From Aquicella lusitana (lineage in GTDB: Bacteria > Pseudomonadota > Gammaproteobacteria > DSM-16500): a DNA stretch of 64,000 bases. The stretch spans positions 186,001 through 250,000 of the forward strand of contig NZ_LR699114.1 in the NCBI RefSeq assembly GCF_902459475.1, in the 5' to 3' direction. A model generated the notes under the pieces. That model was not told the origin of the DNA, searched no databases, and was given only the letters and a program-made list of their open reading frames with translations. Made by a program: the position numbers and the translations under genes. Numbering within the stretch: position 1 is the stretch's first letter; each line of letters begins with the position of its first letter. Below are positions 8,479 to 16,135 of the stretch, one piece after another.

Positions 8479-9657
8479 ATGTTTGGCTTAATACAGTTAC
8501 CGTGGTGGGGATATGTTGTTGTACTGATGGTATTAACGCAGCTTACCATTTTTTCAGTGACACTTTATTTACATCGCTGCCAGGCACACCGTGCGCTGGA
8601 GCTGCATCCGATCGTGAGCCATTTTTTCCGTTTCTGGCTGTGGCTGACAACCGGCATGGTCACAAAAGAGTGGACCGCTATCCATCGTAAGCATCATGCC
8701 AAGGTGGAAACGGATGAAGATCCGCATAGCCCTATTGCAAAAGGAATCAAAAAGGTCTTCTTTGAAGGCGCTGAACTTTATCGTGAAGAAGCCAAGAACA
8801 AGGAAACCATGGAGAGATATGGTGAAGGTACGCCGGATGACTGGATTGAGCGCCATCTTTACACCCGTCATAGCGCACTCGGCATTTCGATTATGCTGGG
8901 GGTGAACCTGCTTCTGTTTGGCACAATCGGCATTACTATCTGGGCCCTGCAAATGGCTTGGATTCCCTTCTTTGCTGCCGGTGTTGTTAATGGTATTGGC
9001 CATTATTGGGGCTATCGCAATTTTGAATGCAAAGATGCTTCACGCAATATTATTCCACTGGGTATTTTTATTGGCGGTGAAGAATTGCATAACAATCATC
9101 ACGCCTATGCAACTTCCGCGAAATTCTCCTCCAAGTGGTGGGAAATGGATATAGGCTGGTGGGTGATTCGCTTGCTGCAGTTTTTCCGCCTGGCAAGTCC
9201 CAAGCGTGTGCTGCCAAAGCTTAAGGAACTGCCCAGCAAAAACTATATTGATACGGATACCTTGAAAGCGGTCATTACCTATCGCTTCCAGGTGCTCGCT
9301 CGTTATACGCGGGAAGTAATTTTGCCGGCGCTGCGGGAAGAAAAAAAACGCGCCAGCAAAACGAGCCGTCTTTTGCTTGATCGTGCGCAGACCTCGCTGG
9401 TTCGTGATGTTTCCTTTATGAAAGCATCCCAAAAAATGCGTTTGGCGAATGTGCTGGAAAATTTTCACTCTCTACAGATTGTTTACCAATTTCGCATTCG
9501 ATTACAGGATATCTGGAGCAAAAGTACCGCCAGCCAGAAAGAGCTATTGGAAGCTTTACAGGAATGGTGCCAGCAGGCTGAAGAAACAGGCATCGAAGCT
9601 TTACGCCGGTTCTCGAGCCGTCTGAAAACCTACGTTCCGCAGGAAACAGCAAGATAA
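8479..9657 (+). CDS. Acyl-CoA delta-9 fatty acid desaturase (DesA-type)
   Basis: A membrane di-iron desaturase introducing a double bond into saturated acyl chains, relevant to membrane fluidity. All three histidine boxes are visible: HRCQAH, HRKHH and ELHNNHHAY. Four hydrophobic segments surround them. The C-terminal 140 residues are helical and charged and are found in other long bacterial DesA proteins. RBS AAGAGGAGAG precedes ATG 8479. It is transcribed away from mutM, so the 76-base gap holds divergent promoters, and it ends at a strong terminator. Confidence 0.92.
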   Translation: MFGLIQLPWWGYVVVLMVLTQLTIFSVTLYLHRCQAHRALELHPIVSHFFRFWLWLTTGMVTKEWTAIHRKHHAKVETDEDPHSPIAKGIKKVFFEGAELYREEAKNKETMERYGEGTPDDWIERHLYTRHSALGISIMLGVNLLLFGTIGITIWALQMAWIPFFAAGVVNGIGHYWGYRNFECKDASRNIIPLGIFIGGEELHNNHHAYATSAKFSSKWWEMDIGWWVIRLLQFFRLASPKRVLPKLKELPSKNYIDTDTLKAVITYRFQVLARYTREVILPALREEKKRASKTSRLLLDRAQTSLVRDVSFMKASQKMRLANVLENFHSLQIVYQFRIRLQDIWSKSTASQKELLEALQEWCQQAEETGIEALRRFSSRLKTYVPQETAR

Positions 9658-9664
9658 AGATATG

Positions 9665-9693
9665 CCCCGGGCTTTTTGAAGCCCGGGTCTTTT
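9665..9693 (+). terminator. Rho-independent terminator of the desaturase gene
   Basis: CCCGGGCTT, loop, AAGCCCGGG followed by TCTTTT, a 9-bp GC-rich stem 8 bases after the stop codon. Confidence 0.85.
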
Positions 9694-9736
9694 GTCATCC
9701 ATCCCCGCACAGGCGCACCGGTAATGTATATCGGGG

Positions 9737-9872
9737 CCAACAAACAAAATGCTCAATAATGCTGTCATCCTGAGCGCAGCGGCTGTCATCCTGAGCGCAG
9801 CGAAGGATCTCCTTTTGTACATCGGGAGATCCTTCGCTGCGCTCAGGATGACAGCCGCTGCGCTCGCAACGA
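9737..9872. repeat. Family B palindromic repeat with perfect 32-bp stem
   Basis: Arms 9781-9812 and 9825-9856 are exact reverse complements (32 of 32) around a 12-base loop; the core is GCTGTCATCCTGAGCGCAGC and GAAGGATCTCC. The left part of the arm is also present once more just upstream (9761-9780) as a tandem duplicate. The outer sequence CAAAATGCTCAATAATGCTG matches the copy at 23.26 kb. Confidence 0.8.
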
Positions 9873-9984
9873 CAGGTGCAGTTTCATCAGCGAAATAGGC
9901 AACCTTTACAGCAAGACAAGGAGCATGCAACAGTGTCGACTTGCTCGCCGGCGAGCGAAATTTGCAGCGGGTTTAAGGAGCCGA

Positions 9985-10024
9985 AAAAGAAAAAAGCCCA
10001 CTTCGACTATGCGAAGACGGGCTC
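9985..10024 (-). terminator. Terminator of the rpmB-rpmG operon
   Basis: Read on the minus strand, GAGCCCGTCTTCG pairs with CGAAGTGGGCT (one bulge) and is followed by a T-run. It lies 35 bases after the rpmG stop. Between here and the family B repeat there is no gene; an open frame on the plus strand through this region is not coding. Confidence 0.75.
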
Positions 10025-10058
10025 ATCAAGACATCCAAATTTAAAGAGAGGTGATGTT

Positions 10059-10253
10059 TTAAATCTTGGTTTCTTCAAACAACACATGCATACCGCTTTT
10101 GCCGGTGGCTGTGTTGTAAGCACGTGGATCATAGTGCTTCATTTTCAACTTTTCAGTAGTTTTCTTTTTATTTTTGGTTGTGGTACGGAAGGTACCTGTT
10201 GGTTTGCCTTCTTTGGTTTTACCGGTGGAAAGCATTTTGATTTTATCGCGCAT
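10059..10253 (-). CDS. rpmG: 50S ribosomal protein L33
   Basis: Begins MRDKIKMLSTGKTKEGK and contains the L33 core TTTKNKKKTTEKLKMKHYDP. It lacks the Cys pairs of the zinc-binding form. At 64 residues it is longer than the usual 50-55, with extra residues before TTTKNK and near the C-terminus. It lies 22 bases after rpmB in the standard rpmB-rpmG order. Confidence 0.93.
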   Translation of the reverse strand: MRDKIKMLSTGKTKEGKPTGTFRTTTKNKKKTTEKLKMKHYDPRAYNTATGKSGMHVLFEETKI

Positions 10254-10275
10254 GAGATATTACCTGTATTCTTTC

Positions 10276-10515
10276 TTAGCCAGCGATTTGGTCGCGTAAT
10301 TTCATGTCATTCAGAACCGCTTCGATACCATACTTATCAATGATCCGTATGCCGCGTGTACTGACACGGATGCGTACAAAACGCTTCTCGCTTTCTAACC
10401 AGAAACGTTTATATTGCAAATTTGGCAAGTAGCGACGTTTGGTTTTGTTGTTGGCGTGAGAAACGTTATTTCCCACCATTGGGCCTTTGCCCGTAACTGG
10501 ACATTTTTTAGCCAT
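10276..10515 (-). CDS. rpmB: 50S ribosomal protein L28
   Basis: A 79-residue L28: the N-terminal [20 protein letters not shown] and the central [13 protein letters not shown] are typical, followed by [14 protein letters not shown]. First gene of the rpmB-rpmG pair; the upstream 90 bases to radC must hold the promoter. Confidence 0.96.
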   Translation of the reverse strand: MAKKCPVTGKGPMVGNNVSHANNKTKRRYLPNLQYKRFWLESEKRFVRIRVSTRGIRIIDKYGIEAVLNDMKLRDQIAG

Positions 10516-10608
10516 ATCTTGCTCTCTATACTGATCTTAAAATTGTCTAAATACCTTTTATACAAGGGTGCAACTTATACCAGAAAGTCGCGGCGAGAGC
10601 AATAAGGC

Positions 10609-11283
10609 TTATAGTAATCCCGCTTCAGCAAAGGAAAAATGAGCTGAGTGGCCGATGATAATATGATCGACCAGATGGATATCCACCAGAGCGAGCGCCT
10701 GGCGTATGACCAAGGTTACTTCCTTATCCGCCGTACTGGGACGGGGAAGGCCAGAGGGGTGATTGTGGGCAAGAATAGCCTTGCAGGCATTATGTGCAAG
10801 GCCTCGTCGGACGATTTCACGCGGATAGACAGCTGCTTCATTGACGGTGCCGTGGAACAGTTCCTCAAAAGAGAGCAGCCTGAAATGGTTATCCATGTAG
10901 AGACAGGCAAAGACTTCATTTGCGTAATCTCGCAGGCGATCTGCCAGAAAGCATTGCACCGCGCGGCTATTATTCAAGACTTCACCAATGGAAAGGGCCT
11001 CGCCCAGATAACGTTTGCCCAGTTCCGCTGCGGCTTTGAGCGCTGCATATTTTGCCCGGCCCAAACCTTGTTTTTGGGTCAGAAGGGCAGCTTGGGTGCG
11101 AAGGAGCTTTTTCAGGCCGCCGTATTCGGTCAATATTTCTTTAGCGAGATCCAATGCTGTTTTGCCGCGTGTGCCGGTTTTGATAAAGATGGCGATAAGT
11201 TCGGCATCAGTCAGGGCTTCAGCACCGTGGGCAAGCAGTTTTTCCCGGGGACGGTCCTCATGCGGCCAGTCGGTGATTCGCAT
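10609..11283 (-). CDS. radC: RadC/JAB-domain protein
   Basis: A 224-residue RadC family protein. An N-terminal helix-hairpin-helix-like region (LAHGAEALTDAELIAIFI, LGRAKYAALKAAAEL) precedes a JAB/MPN domain with the metalloprotease-type motif HNHPSG and downstream D (AHNHPSGLPRPSTADKEV), ending FSFAEAGLL. Its role in DNA metabolism is unsettled despite the historical name. The frame open on the opposite strand across it is antisense and rejected. The 290 bases that follow up to coaBC contain no gene I can support. Confidence 0.93.
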   Translation of the reverse strand: MRITDWPHEDRPREKLLAHGAEALTDAELIAIFIKTGTRGKTALDLAKEILTEYGGLKKLLRTQAALLTQKQGLGRAKYAALKAAAELGKRYLGEALSIGEVLNNSRAVQCFLADRLRDYANEVFACLYMDNHFRLLSFEELFHGTVNEAAVYPREIVRRGLAHNACKAILAHNHPSGLPRPSTADKEVTLVIRQALALVDIHLVDHIIIGHSAHFSFAEAGLL

Positions 11284-11573
11284 GGCATTTTTTCTCCTAT
11301 TCAGATTTCAACGAAGTTGAAAATAGTGGTGTTCAGGAATTTCTTTTGGGCGGGTCTAACGTGATCGCATGTTATGTACCAGAGGCGATCCTTTTGAAAG
11401 GACTGCACCTGATGCGAAAAAGAATCGTTATGGGAAGAAGAATAATCGCAGCTACATTATTTGTGAGTATAATAACAACCACATCGAAAAAGAAGCTCCG
11501 TGAAGCGCACTTAACGATAGTCCTGCTGCAGACAGGCGGCGAGCGCTCTTACTAAATTAGCCAGAGGCATAAA

Positions 11574-12785
11574 ATGACATTATTTCTCGCAAACAAACAC
11601 ATCCTGCTGGGGGTGACTGGCAGTATCGCCGCCTATAAAAGCGCTGAACTCGTCAGACGCCTGCGGGAAGCGGGAGCAATAGTACGTGTGGCAATGACAG
11701 AGAATGCTAAACGGTTTATTACACCGCTGACCATGCAGGCTGTTTCAGGCTACCCGGTGCATGATGATCTCTTTGATGTACACGCAGAAGCCGCGATGGG
11801 GCACATTGAACTGGCTCGTTGGGCGGATTTGATTCTGGTTGCGCCAGCCACCGCTGATTTCATGACACGTCTTGCCCATGGCCATGCTGATGATCTGCTG
11901 ACGACTCTGTGCCTCGCGACCAAGGCGCCACTTGCCGTCGCTCCCGCCATGAATCAGGGTATGTGGAAGCATGCGCTGACACAGACAAACAGGCAGGTTC
12001 TGCTAGATAAAGGTGTCCATATTATCGGCCCGGGCGAAGGAAATCAGGCCTGCGGTGACGTGGGGCCAGGCCGTATGACCGAACCCGCCGAAATTGTGGA
12101 AAAGGTAAATGCGATTTTCTCATCCGGCCTATTGGCAGGTCTAAAAATAATAGTCACCGCGGGGCCGACGCATGAAGCCATTGATCCCGTGCGCTTTATG
12201 ACAAATGGCAGCTCGGGAAAGATGGGGTACGCCCTTGCGGAAGCTGCGAGCGAAGCGGGCGCAGACGTGACACTGGTTAGCGGTCCGGTAAATATCCCGA
12301 AGCCCTCCCATCTGGAGAAGCTGGATGTGGTCACTGCTCAGGAAATGTACGAAACGGTAATGAGAAAAGTTGCTGAATATGATATCTTTTTAGCCGTTGC
12401 GGCGGTGAGCGATTATCGTTGCGAGACGATTGCGCCCCAAAAGATTCATAAAGAGGAAGGCCCGGTTCAGCTTACCCTGACTCGCAATCCAGACATTGTC
12501 GCAAGCGTGGGGCAGTTAGCGCGCAAGCCGTTTATCGTGGGCTTTGCGGCAGAAACAGAAGATGTAATCGCGCAGGCAAAAGCAAAAAGGCTGCGCAAGA
12601 AGATGGACATGATTATTGCTAATCAGGTAGGCAGTGGAGCTGGGATGGGTGCGGATGAGAATGCCGTTACCCTCATTAGTGCAGAGAATGAAATCAGCCT
12701 GCCGCTGATGCCGAAGCGGAAATTGGCCAGGCAGTTAATCAAGCTTATAGCAGAAGCATTCAACAAAGCGGAGCGGCGTCAATGA
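11574..12785 (+). CDS. coaBC: Phosphopantothenoylcysteine decarboxylase / phosphopantothenate-cysteine ligase
   Basis: A bifunctional coenzyme A biosynthesis enzyme of 403 residues. The N-terminal CoaC flavoprotein has TGSIAAYK, the catalytic His in [18 protein letters not shown] and the Cys motif [10 protein letters not shown]. The CoaB ligase domain begins [18 protein letters not shown] with GSSGKMG. It starts a coaBC-dut-algC-ubi run with close spacing; coaBC-dut is a common gammaproteobacterial arrangement. Confidence 0.96.
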   Translation: MTLFLANKHILLGVTGSIAAYKSAELVRRLREAGAIVRVAMTENAKRFITPLTMQAVSGYPVHDDLFDVHAEAAMGHIELARWADLILVAPATADFMTRLAHGHADDLLTTLCLATKAPLAVAPAMNQGMWKHALTQTNRQVLLDKGVHIIGPGEGNQACGDVGPGRMTEPAEIVEKVNAIFSSGLLAGLKIIVTAGPTHEAIDPVRFMTNGSSGKMGYALAEAASEAGADVTLVSGPVNIPKPSHLEKLDVVTAQEMYETVMRKVAEYDIFLAVAAVSDYRCETIAPQKIHKEEGPVQLTLTRNPDIVASVGQLARKPFIVGFAAETEDVIAQAKAKRLRKKMDMIIANQVGSGAGMGADENAVTLISAENEISLPLMPKRKLARQLIKLIAEAFNKAERRQ

Positions 12786-12834
12786 TAGTGAGGCAGCGAT
12801 CCGAGATAAAACTTATCGAACAAGAGGGAAGGTG

Positions 12835-13353
12835 ATGACTGAAAAATTAATGCAAGAGCAGCATGCGATGATGACAACACAACAACCTGAGCAGCATTCC
12901 CAGCCTGTGCAATTAAAGATTCTGGATCCGCGGATTGGGACCACCTTTCCGCTGCCGCGCTATGAAACAGCTGATGCTGCAGGACTTGATTTACGCGCGT
13001 GTCTTGAAACGGCGTTAACCATTGCTCCGGGCGAGACGCATCTCATTCCCACGGGGATATCAATTTATATAGGCAATCCGCATATCGCAGCTGTCATACT
13101 GCCCCGCTCGGGTCTTGGCCACAAACATGGACTGGTTCTCGGGAATCTGGTTGGGCTGATCGATGCTGATTATCAGGGCCCGCTCATGGTTTCCTGCTGG
13201 AACCGCGGTCAGTCGTCCTATACCATTACACCCGGCGATCGTATTGCCCAACTGGTTTTTTTACCCATTGTGCGTGCGCATTTTGATGTTGTGGATGATT
13301 TTGCCATGACTGCACGCGGTTCAGGTGGTTTTGGCCATTCAGGAAAAAATTAA
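12835..13353 (+). CDS. dut: dUTP diphosphatase
   Basis: Hydrolyses dUTP to dUMP and PPi, preventing uracil incorporation and feeding thymidylate synthesis. Trimeric dUTPase motifs are all present: [39 protein letters not shown] and the C-terminal [10 protein letters not shown] that closes over the active site. At 172 residues it has an N-terminal extension of about 20 residues rich in Gln/Met relative to E. coli Dut. ATG 12835 has AGAGGG 6 bases upstream; GTG 12832 or ATG 12850 are possible. Confidence 0.95.
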   Translation: MTEKLMQEQHAMMTTQQPEQHSQPVQLKILDPRIGTTFPLPRYETADAAGLDLRACLETALTIAPGETHLIPTGISIYIGNPHIAAVILPRSGLGHKHGLVLGNLVGLIDADYQGPLMVSCWNRGQSSYTITPGDRIAQLVFLPIVRAHFDVVDDFAMTARGSGGFGHSGKN

Positions 13354-13354
13354 T

Positions 13355-14749
13355 ATGCTGGCTGCCGCTTCCGTCACTACATTGCCTGCGTCTATTTTTC
13401 GTGCCTATGATATTCGCGGTATTGTAGGCGAAACGCTGACAGAAGAAATTGTCTTTCTCATTGGCAAAGCGGTCGGTTCTCTGGTGCGAGAGCGCGGAGA
13501 AAATCAGATTTGTATTGCACGGGATGGCCGTTTGTCTGGGCCGTCATTATTGAAAGCACTGAGCGAGGGGATTCTATCTTCAGGCTGCGATGTCATGAAT
13601 ATTGGCATGGCGCCTACCCCATTGCTTTATTATGCGACGCACGTGTTCGAAGGCCATTCAGGTATCATGCTAACAGGTAGTCATAATCCGCCTGACTATA
13701 ATGGTCTAAAAATTGTCGTACAAAACACAACCCTTGCGGAAGAGCAGATTGAAGGGCTTTATCAGCGCATTATTACACAGCGTTTTAGCAATGGCAGTGG
13801 TACTTACCGTGAAGTCAATATTGTCGAACGTTATATTCGTGAAGTGACCCAAGGTGTTCAACTCGCGCGTCCTTTAAACATTGTCATTGATGCAGGGAAC
13901 GGTGTGACTGGCATGATTGCGCCTGCGTTATTTCGCGCGCTAGGATGCAAGGTGCATGAGCTATTCTGTGAAGTGGATGGCACATTTCCCCATCATCATC
14001 CGGATCCCAGTCAACCTGAAAATTTACGACATCTGGTAAAGGCTGTGCACGATACGAATGCGGATATAGGCCTTGCTTTCGATGGTGACGGCGACCGTTT
14101 AGGTGTAGTGACCTGCAGCGGCGACATTATTTTTCCTGATCGCCTGTTGATCCTGTTTGCTCAGGCGCTCTTGTCCACACAGCCAAACGCAAAAGTAATT
14201 TATGATGTGAAATGCACAAACCATCTGGATACTATTGTTCGCGCCCTGCAAGGTGAGCCGATTATGTGGAAGACAGGCCACTCGCTCATCAAGGCAAAAA
14301 TGGCTGAAACCCGTGCTGAATTGGGCGGCGAGATGAGCGGCCATTTCTTCTTTAAAGATCGCTGGTACGGATTTGATGATGCTCTATATGCAGGCGCCAG
14401 ACTGCTTGAGATTATCGCAAAGGAAAAAAACAGCGACTTGTTATTTTCTGCTATCCCAAATAGCGTCAATACAACGGAACTGAAAGTATGGGTCAGTGAT
14501 GAAGAGAAATTTGAATTAATGCAGCAGCTGATTGCCAGCGCAAATTTTGATGAAGCGAAAGATATCATGACTATCGACGGCCTGCGCGTGAATTTTGCTG
14601 AGGGTTGGGGACTGGTGCGTCCATCCAATACCACGCCTTACCTTATTTTGCGATTTGAAGCCCTGAATCAAGCTATTTTGGAAAAAATTCAGCTGCTTTT
14701 TCGCGAGTGGATGCTGTCTGTGAAACCGGATTTGGTGTTGCCGTTTTGA
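13355..14749 (+). CDS. algC: Phosphomannomutase/phosphoglucomutase
   Basis: An alpha-D-phosphohexomutase interconverting hexose 1- and 6-phosphates for LPS and polysaccharide precursors. Motifs in order: IFRAYDIRGIVGETLTEE, the phosphoserine loop TGSHNPPDYNGLK, the metal loop AFDGDGDRLG, the sugar-binding EMSGHFFF and the phosphate-binding RPSNTTPYLILR. 464 residues from ATG 13355, one base after the dut stop, with AGGAAAA upstream. The downstream gene overlaps its stop. Confidence 0.93.
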   Translation: MLAAASVTTLPASIFRAYDIRGIVGETLTEEIVFLIGKAVGSLVRERGENQICIARDGRLSGPSLLKALSEGILSSGCDVMNIGMAPTPLLYYATHVFEGHSGIMLTGSHNPPDYNGLKIVVQNTTLAEEQIEGLYQRIITQRFSNGSGTYREVNIVERYIREVTQGVQLARPLNIVIDAGNGVTGMIAPALFRALGCKVHELFCEVDGTFPHHHPDPSQPENLRHLVKAVHDTNADIGLAFDGDGDRLGVVTCSGDIIFPDRLLILFAQALLSTQPNAKVIYDVKCTNHLDTIVRALQGEPIMWKTGHSLIKAKMAETRAELGGEMSGHFFFKDRWYGFDDALYAGARLLEIIAKEKNSDLLFSAIPNSVNTTELKVWVSDEEKFELMQQLIASANFDEAKDIMTIDGLRVNFAEGWGLVRPSNTTPYLILRFEALNQAILEKIQLLFREWMLSVKPDLVLPF

Positions 14750-15957
14750 AAAAAGAATATGACATTGTTATTGTTGGCGGCGGCATTGTAGGTTCCGCGC
14801 TTGCTGCCATGCTTGCCCAGCAGACTGCTTTGTCTGTTGCCGTACTGGAAGCGCAGCCGAGCATTTCTGCCTGGTCTGCGTCTGCTTATTCCCATCGTGT
14901 CAGTGCTATCACGCTTGCATCGCAGCGAATTTTCCAGGCGCTTGATGTCTGGGAAGCAATACGGCAAAAACGAGTCAGTCCCTTTAACGGAATTCAGGTT
15001 TGGGATGCAAAAGGCAAAGGCGAAATTGAATTTTATAGCCGCGAGATTGCAGAACCTTTGCTGGGATTTATTATCGAAAACAGTGCCATGCAAAGTGCGT
15101 TAATAGAAAAAATACAACATCGCACACAGGTTGATTTTATTTATTCAGTCAATCTTGCAGAGATAGTAGATGGAGAGAGCGGCATTGAATTGATTGCGGA
15201 TAATGGCGGCCGATTTTCCACGCGATTGGCGGTGGCAGCGGATGGAGCTTCATCCTGGTTACGCAGCCGGGCAGGGATTGAGGTGGAAAAATATGATTAC
15301 GAACAGCATGCCATTGTTGCCACCGTACATACTGCGCTGCCACATCAGGATATTGCCCGGCAGGTTTTTCTGGAAACAGGGCCGCTTGCTTTCCTGCCTT
15401 TGTGTCCGTCTCACGCTTGTTCTATTGTCTGGTCGTTGCCGGTGGAAGAAGCAAAATACCAGTTGTCACTGGATGACGAATCGTTTAAACAAGTGCTGGC
15501 GCAAGCGTTCGACCATCGTTTGGGCGATATCCTCTCACTTGAGCGCCGTTATGCGCTTCCGCTGTATAGACAGCAGACACGGCAATACATACGACAGCAT
15601 GTGGCGCTGGTGGGTGATGCCGCGCATACTGTTCATCCGCTGGCGGGTCAGGGCGTGAATATGGGCTTGCTGGATGCGGCGAGCCTGGCTGAAATCATTA
15701 TTGACGCGCATCAGCAGCGAAGAAATTTTGCAAGCTTTGCAAATCTGCGTCGTTATGAGCGCTGGCGCAAGGCCGATAATCTCGCCATGTTAGCCGGGGT
15801 TGATATGATTAAAAATCTATTTGCCAGTGATAAAAAAACCGTCCGTTCCCTCCGATCGTTTGGACTCAGCATGACAAACTATTTGCAATGGATAAAAAAC
15901 GGATTTACCCGATACGCTGTCGGCGATCGAGGCGGATTGCCACGCATTGCGACGTGA
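14746..15957 (+). CDS. FAD-dependent ubiquinone-biosynthesis hydroxylase (UbiH/UbiI/VisC family)
   Basis: A flavin monooxygenase hydroxylating the ring of a ubiquinone intermediate. It has the N-terminal dinucleotide-binding IVGGGIVGSALA and the second FAD motif LVGDAAHTVHPLAGQGVN, which is closest to UbiI/VisC. 403 residues if TTG 14746 is the start, giving MKKEYDIVIVGGG as in the family; that TTG overlaps the algC stop. GTG 14707 is an alternative but adds residues foreign to the family. Which ring position it acts on cannot be decided here. Confidence 0.88.
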   Translation: MKKEYDIVIVGGGIVGSALAAMLAQQTALSVAVLEAQPSISAWSASAYSHRVSAITLASQRIFQALDVWEAIRQKRVSPFNGIQVWDAKGKGEIEFYSREIAEPLLGFIIENSAMQSALIEKIQHRTQVDFIYSVNLAEIVDGESGIELIADNGGRFSTRLAVAADGASSWLRSRAGIEVEKYDYEQHAIVATVHTALPHQDIARQVFLETGPLAFLPLCPSHACSIVWSLPVEEAKYQLSLDDESFKQVLAQAFDHRLGDILSLERRYALPLYRQQTRQYIRQHVALVGDAAHTVHPLAGQGVNMGLLDAASLAEIIIDAHQQRRNFASFANLRRYERWRKADNLAMLAGVDMIKNLFASDKKTVRSLRSFGLSMTNYLQWIKNGFTRYAVGDRGGLPRIAT

Positions 15958-15980
15958 GATTCGTCTCCCTGTTATTGGGC

Positions 15981-16135
15981 TTTTGTCATCCTTCGCTGCG
16001 CTCACTACTGTCCGGTGAATTTCCGCCGGCCGTCGTCCCGCGACTTGTTCGCGGGATCCAGACGCCGCGAACAAGTCGCGGGACGACGAGAACAGAAATT
16101 TACCGGACAGTAATGTCGCTGCGCTAGTCCAGTTA
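15981..16135. repeat. Nested palindromic repeats (family A inside family B remnant)
   Basis: A complete family A unit lies at 16004-16114: terminal inverted repeats ACTACTGTCCGGTGAATTTC and GAAATTTACCGGACAGTAAT, with an internal hairpin of core CGTCGTCCCGCGACTTGTTC. It is flanked on both sides by the 10-base direct repeat TCGCTGCGCT (15993-16002 and 16116-16125), and by family B sequence (TGTCATCC on the left, AGTCCAGTT on the right). The right end touches the stop codon of the following minus-strand gene. Confidence 0.8.

Noticed and set aside
9230-9657. Transposase-like C-terminus fused to the desaturase
   Set aside because: The helical tail superficially recalls ISL3 transposases, but long bacterial DesA proteins normally have it.
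9876-10343. 155-codon plus-strand open frame
   Set aside because: It runs antisense through the rpmB-rpmG terminator and rpmG itself, and its composition is unlike a protein.
10648-11364. 238-codon plus-strand open frame
   Set aside because: Exact antisense of radC, whose JAB motif and length are unambiguous.
11346-11555. 69-codon frame before coaBC
   Set aside because: No RBS and no recognisable domain.
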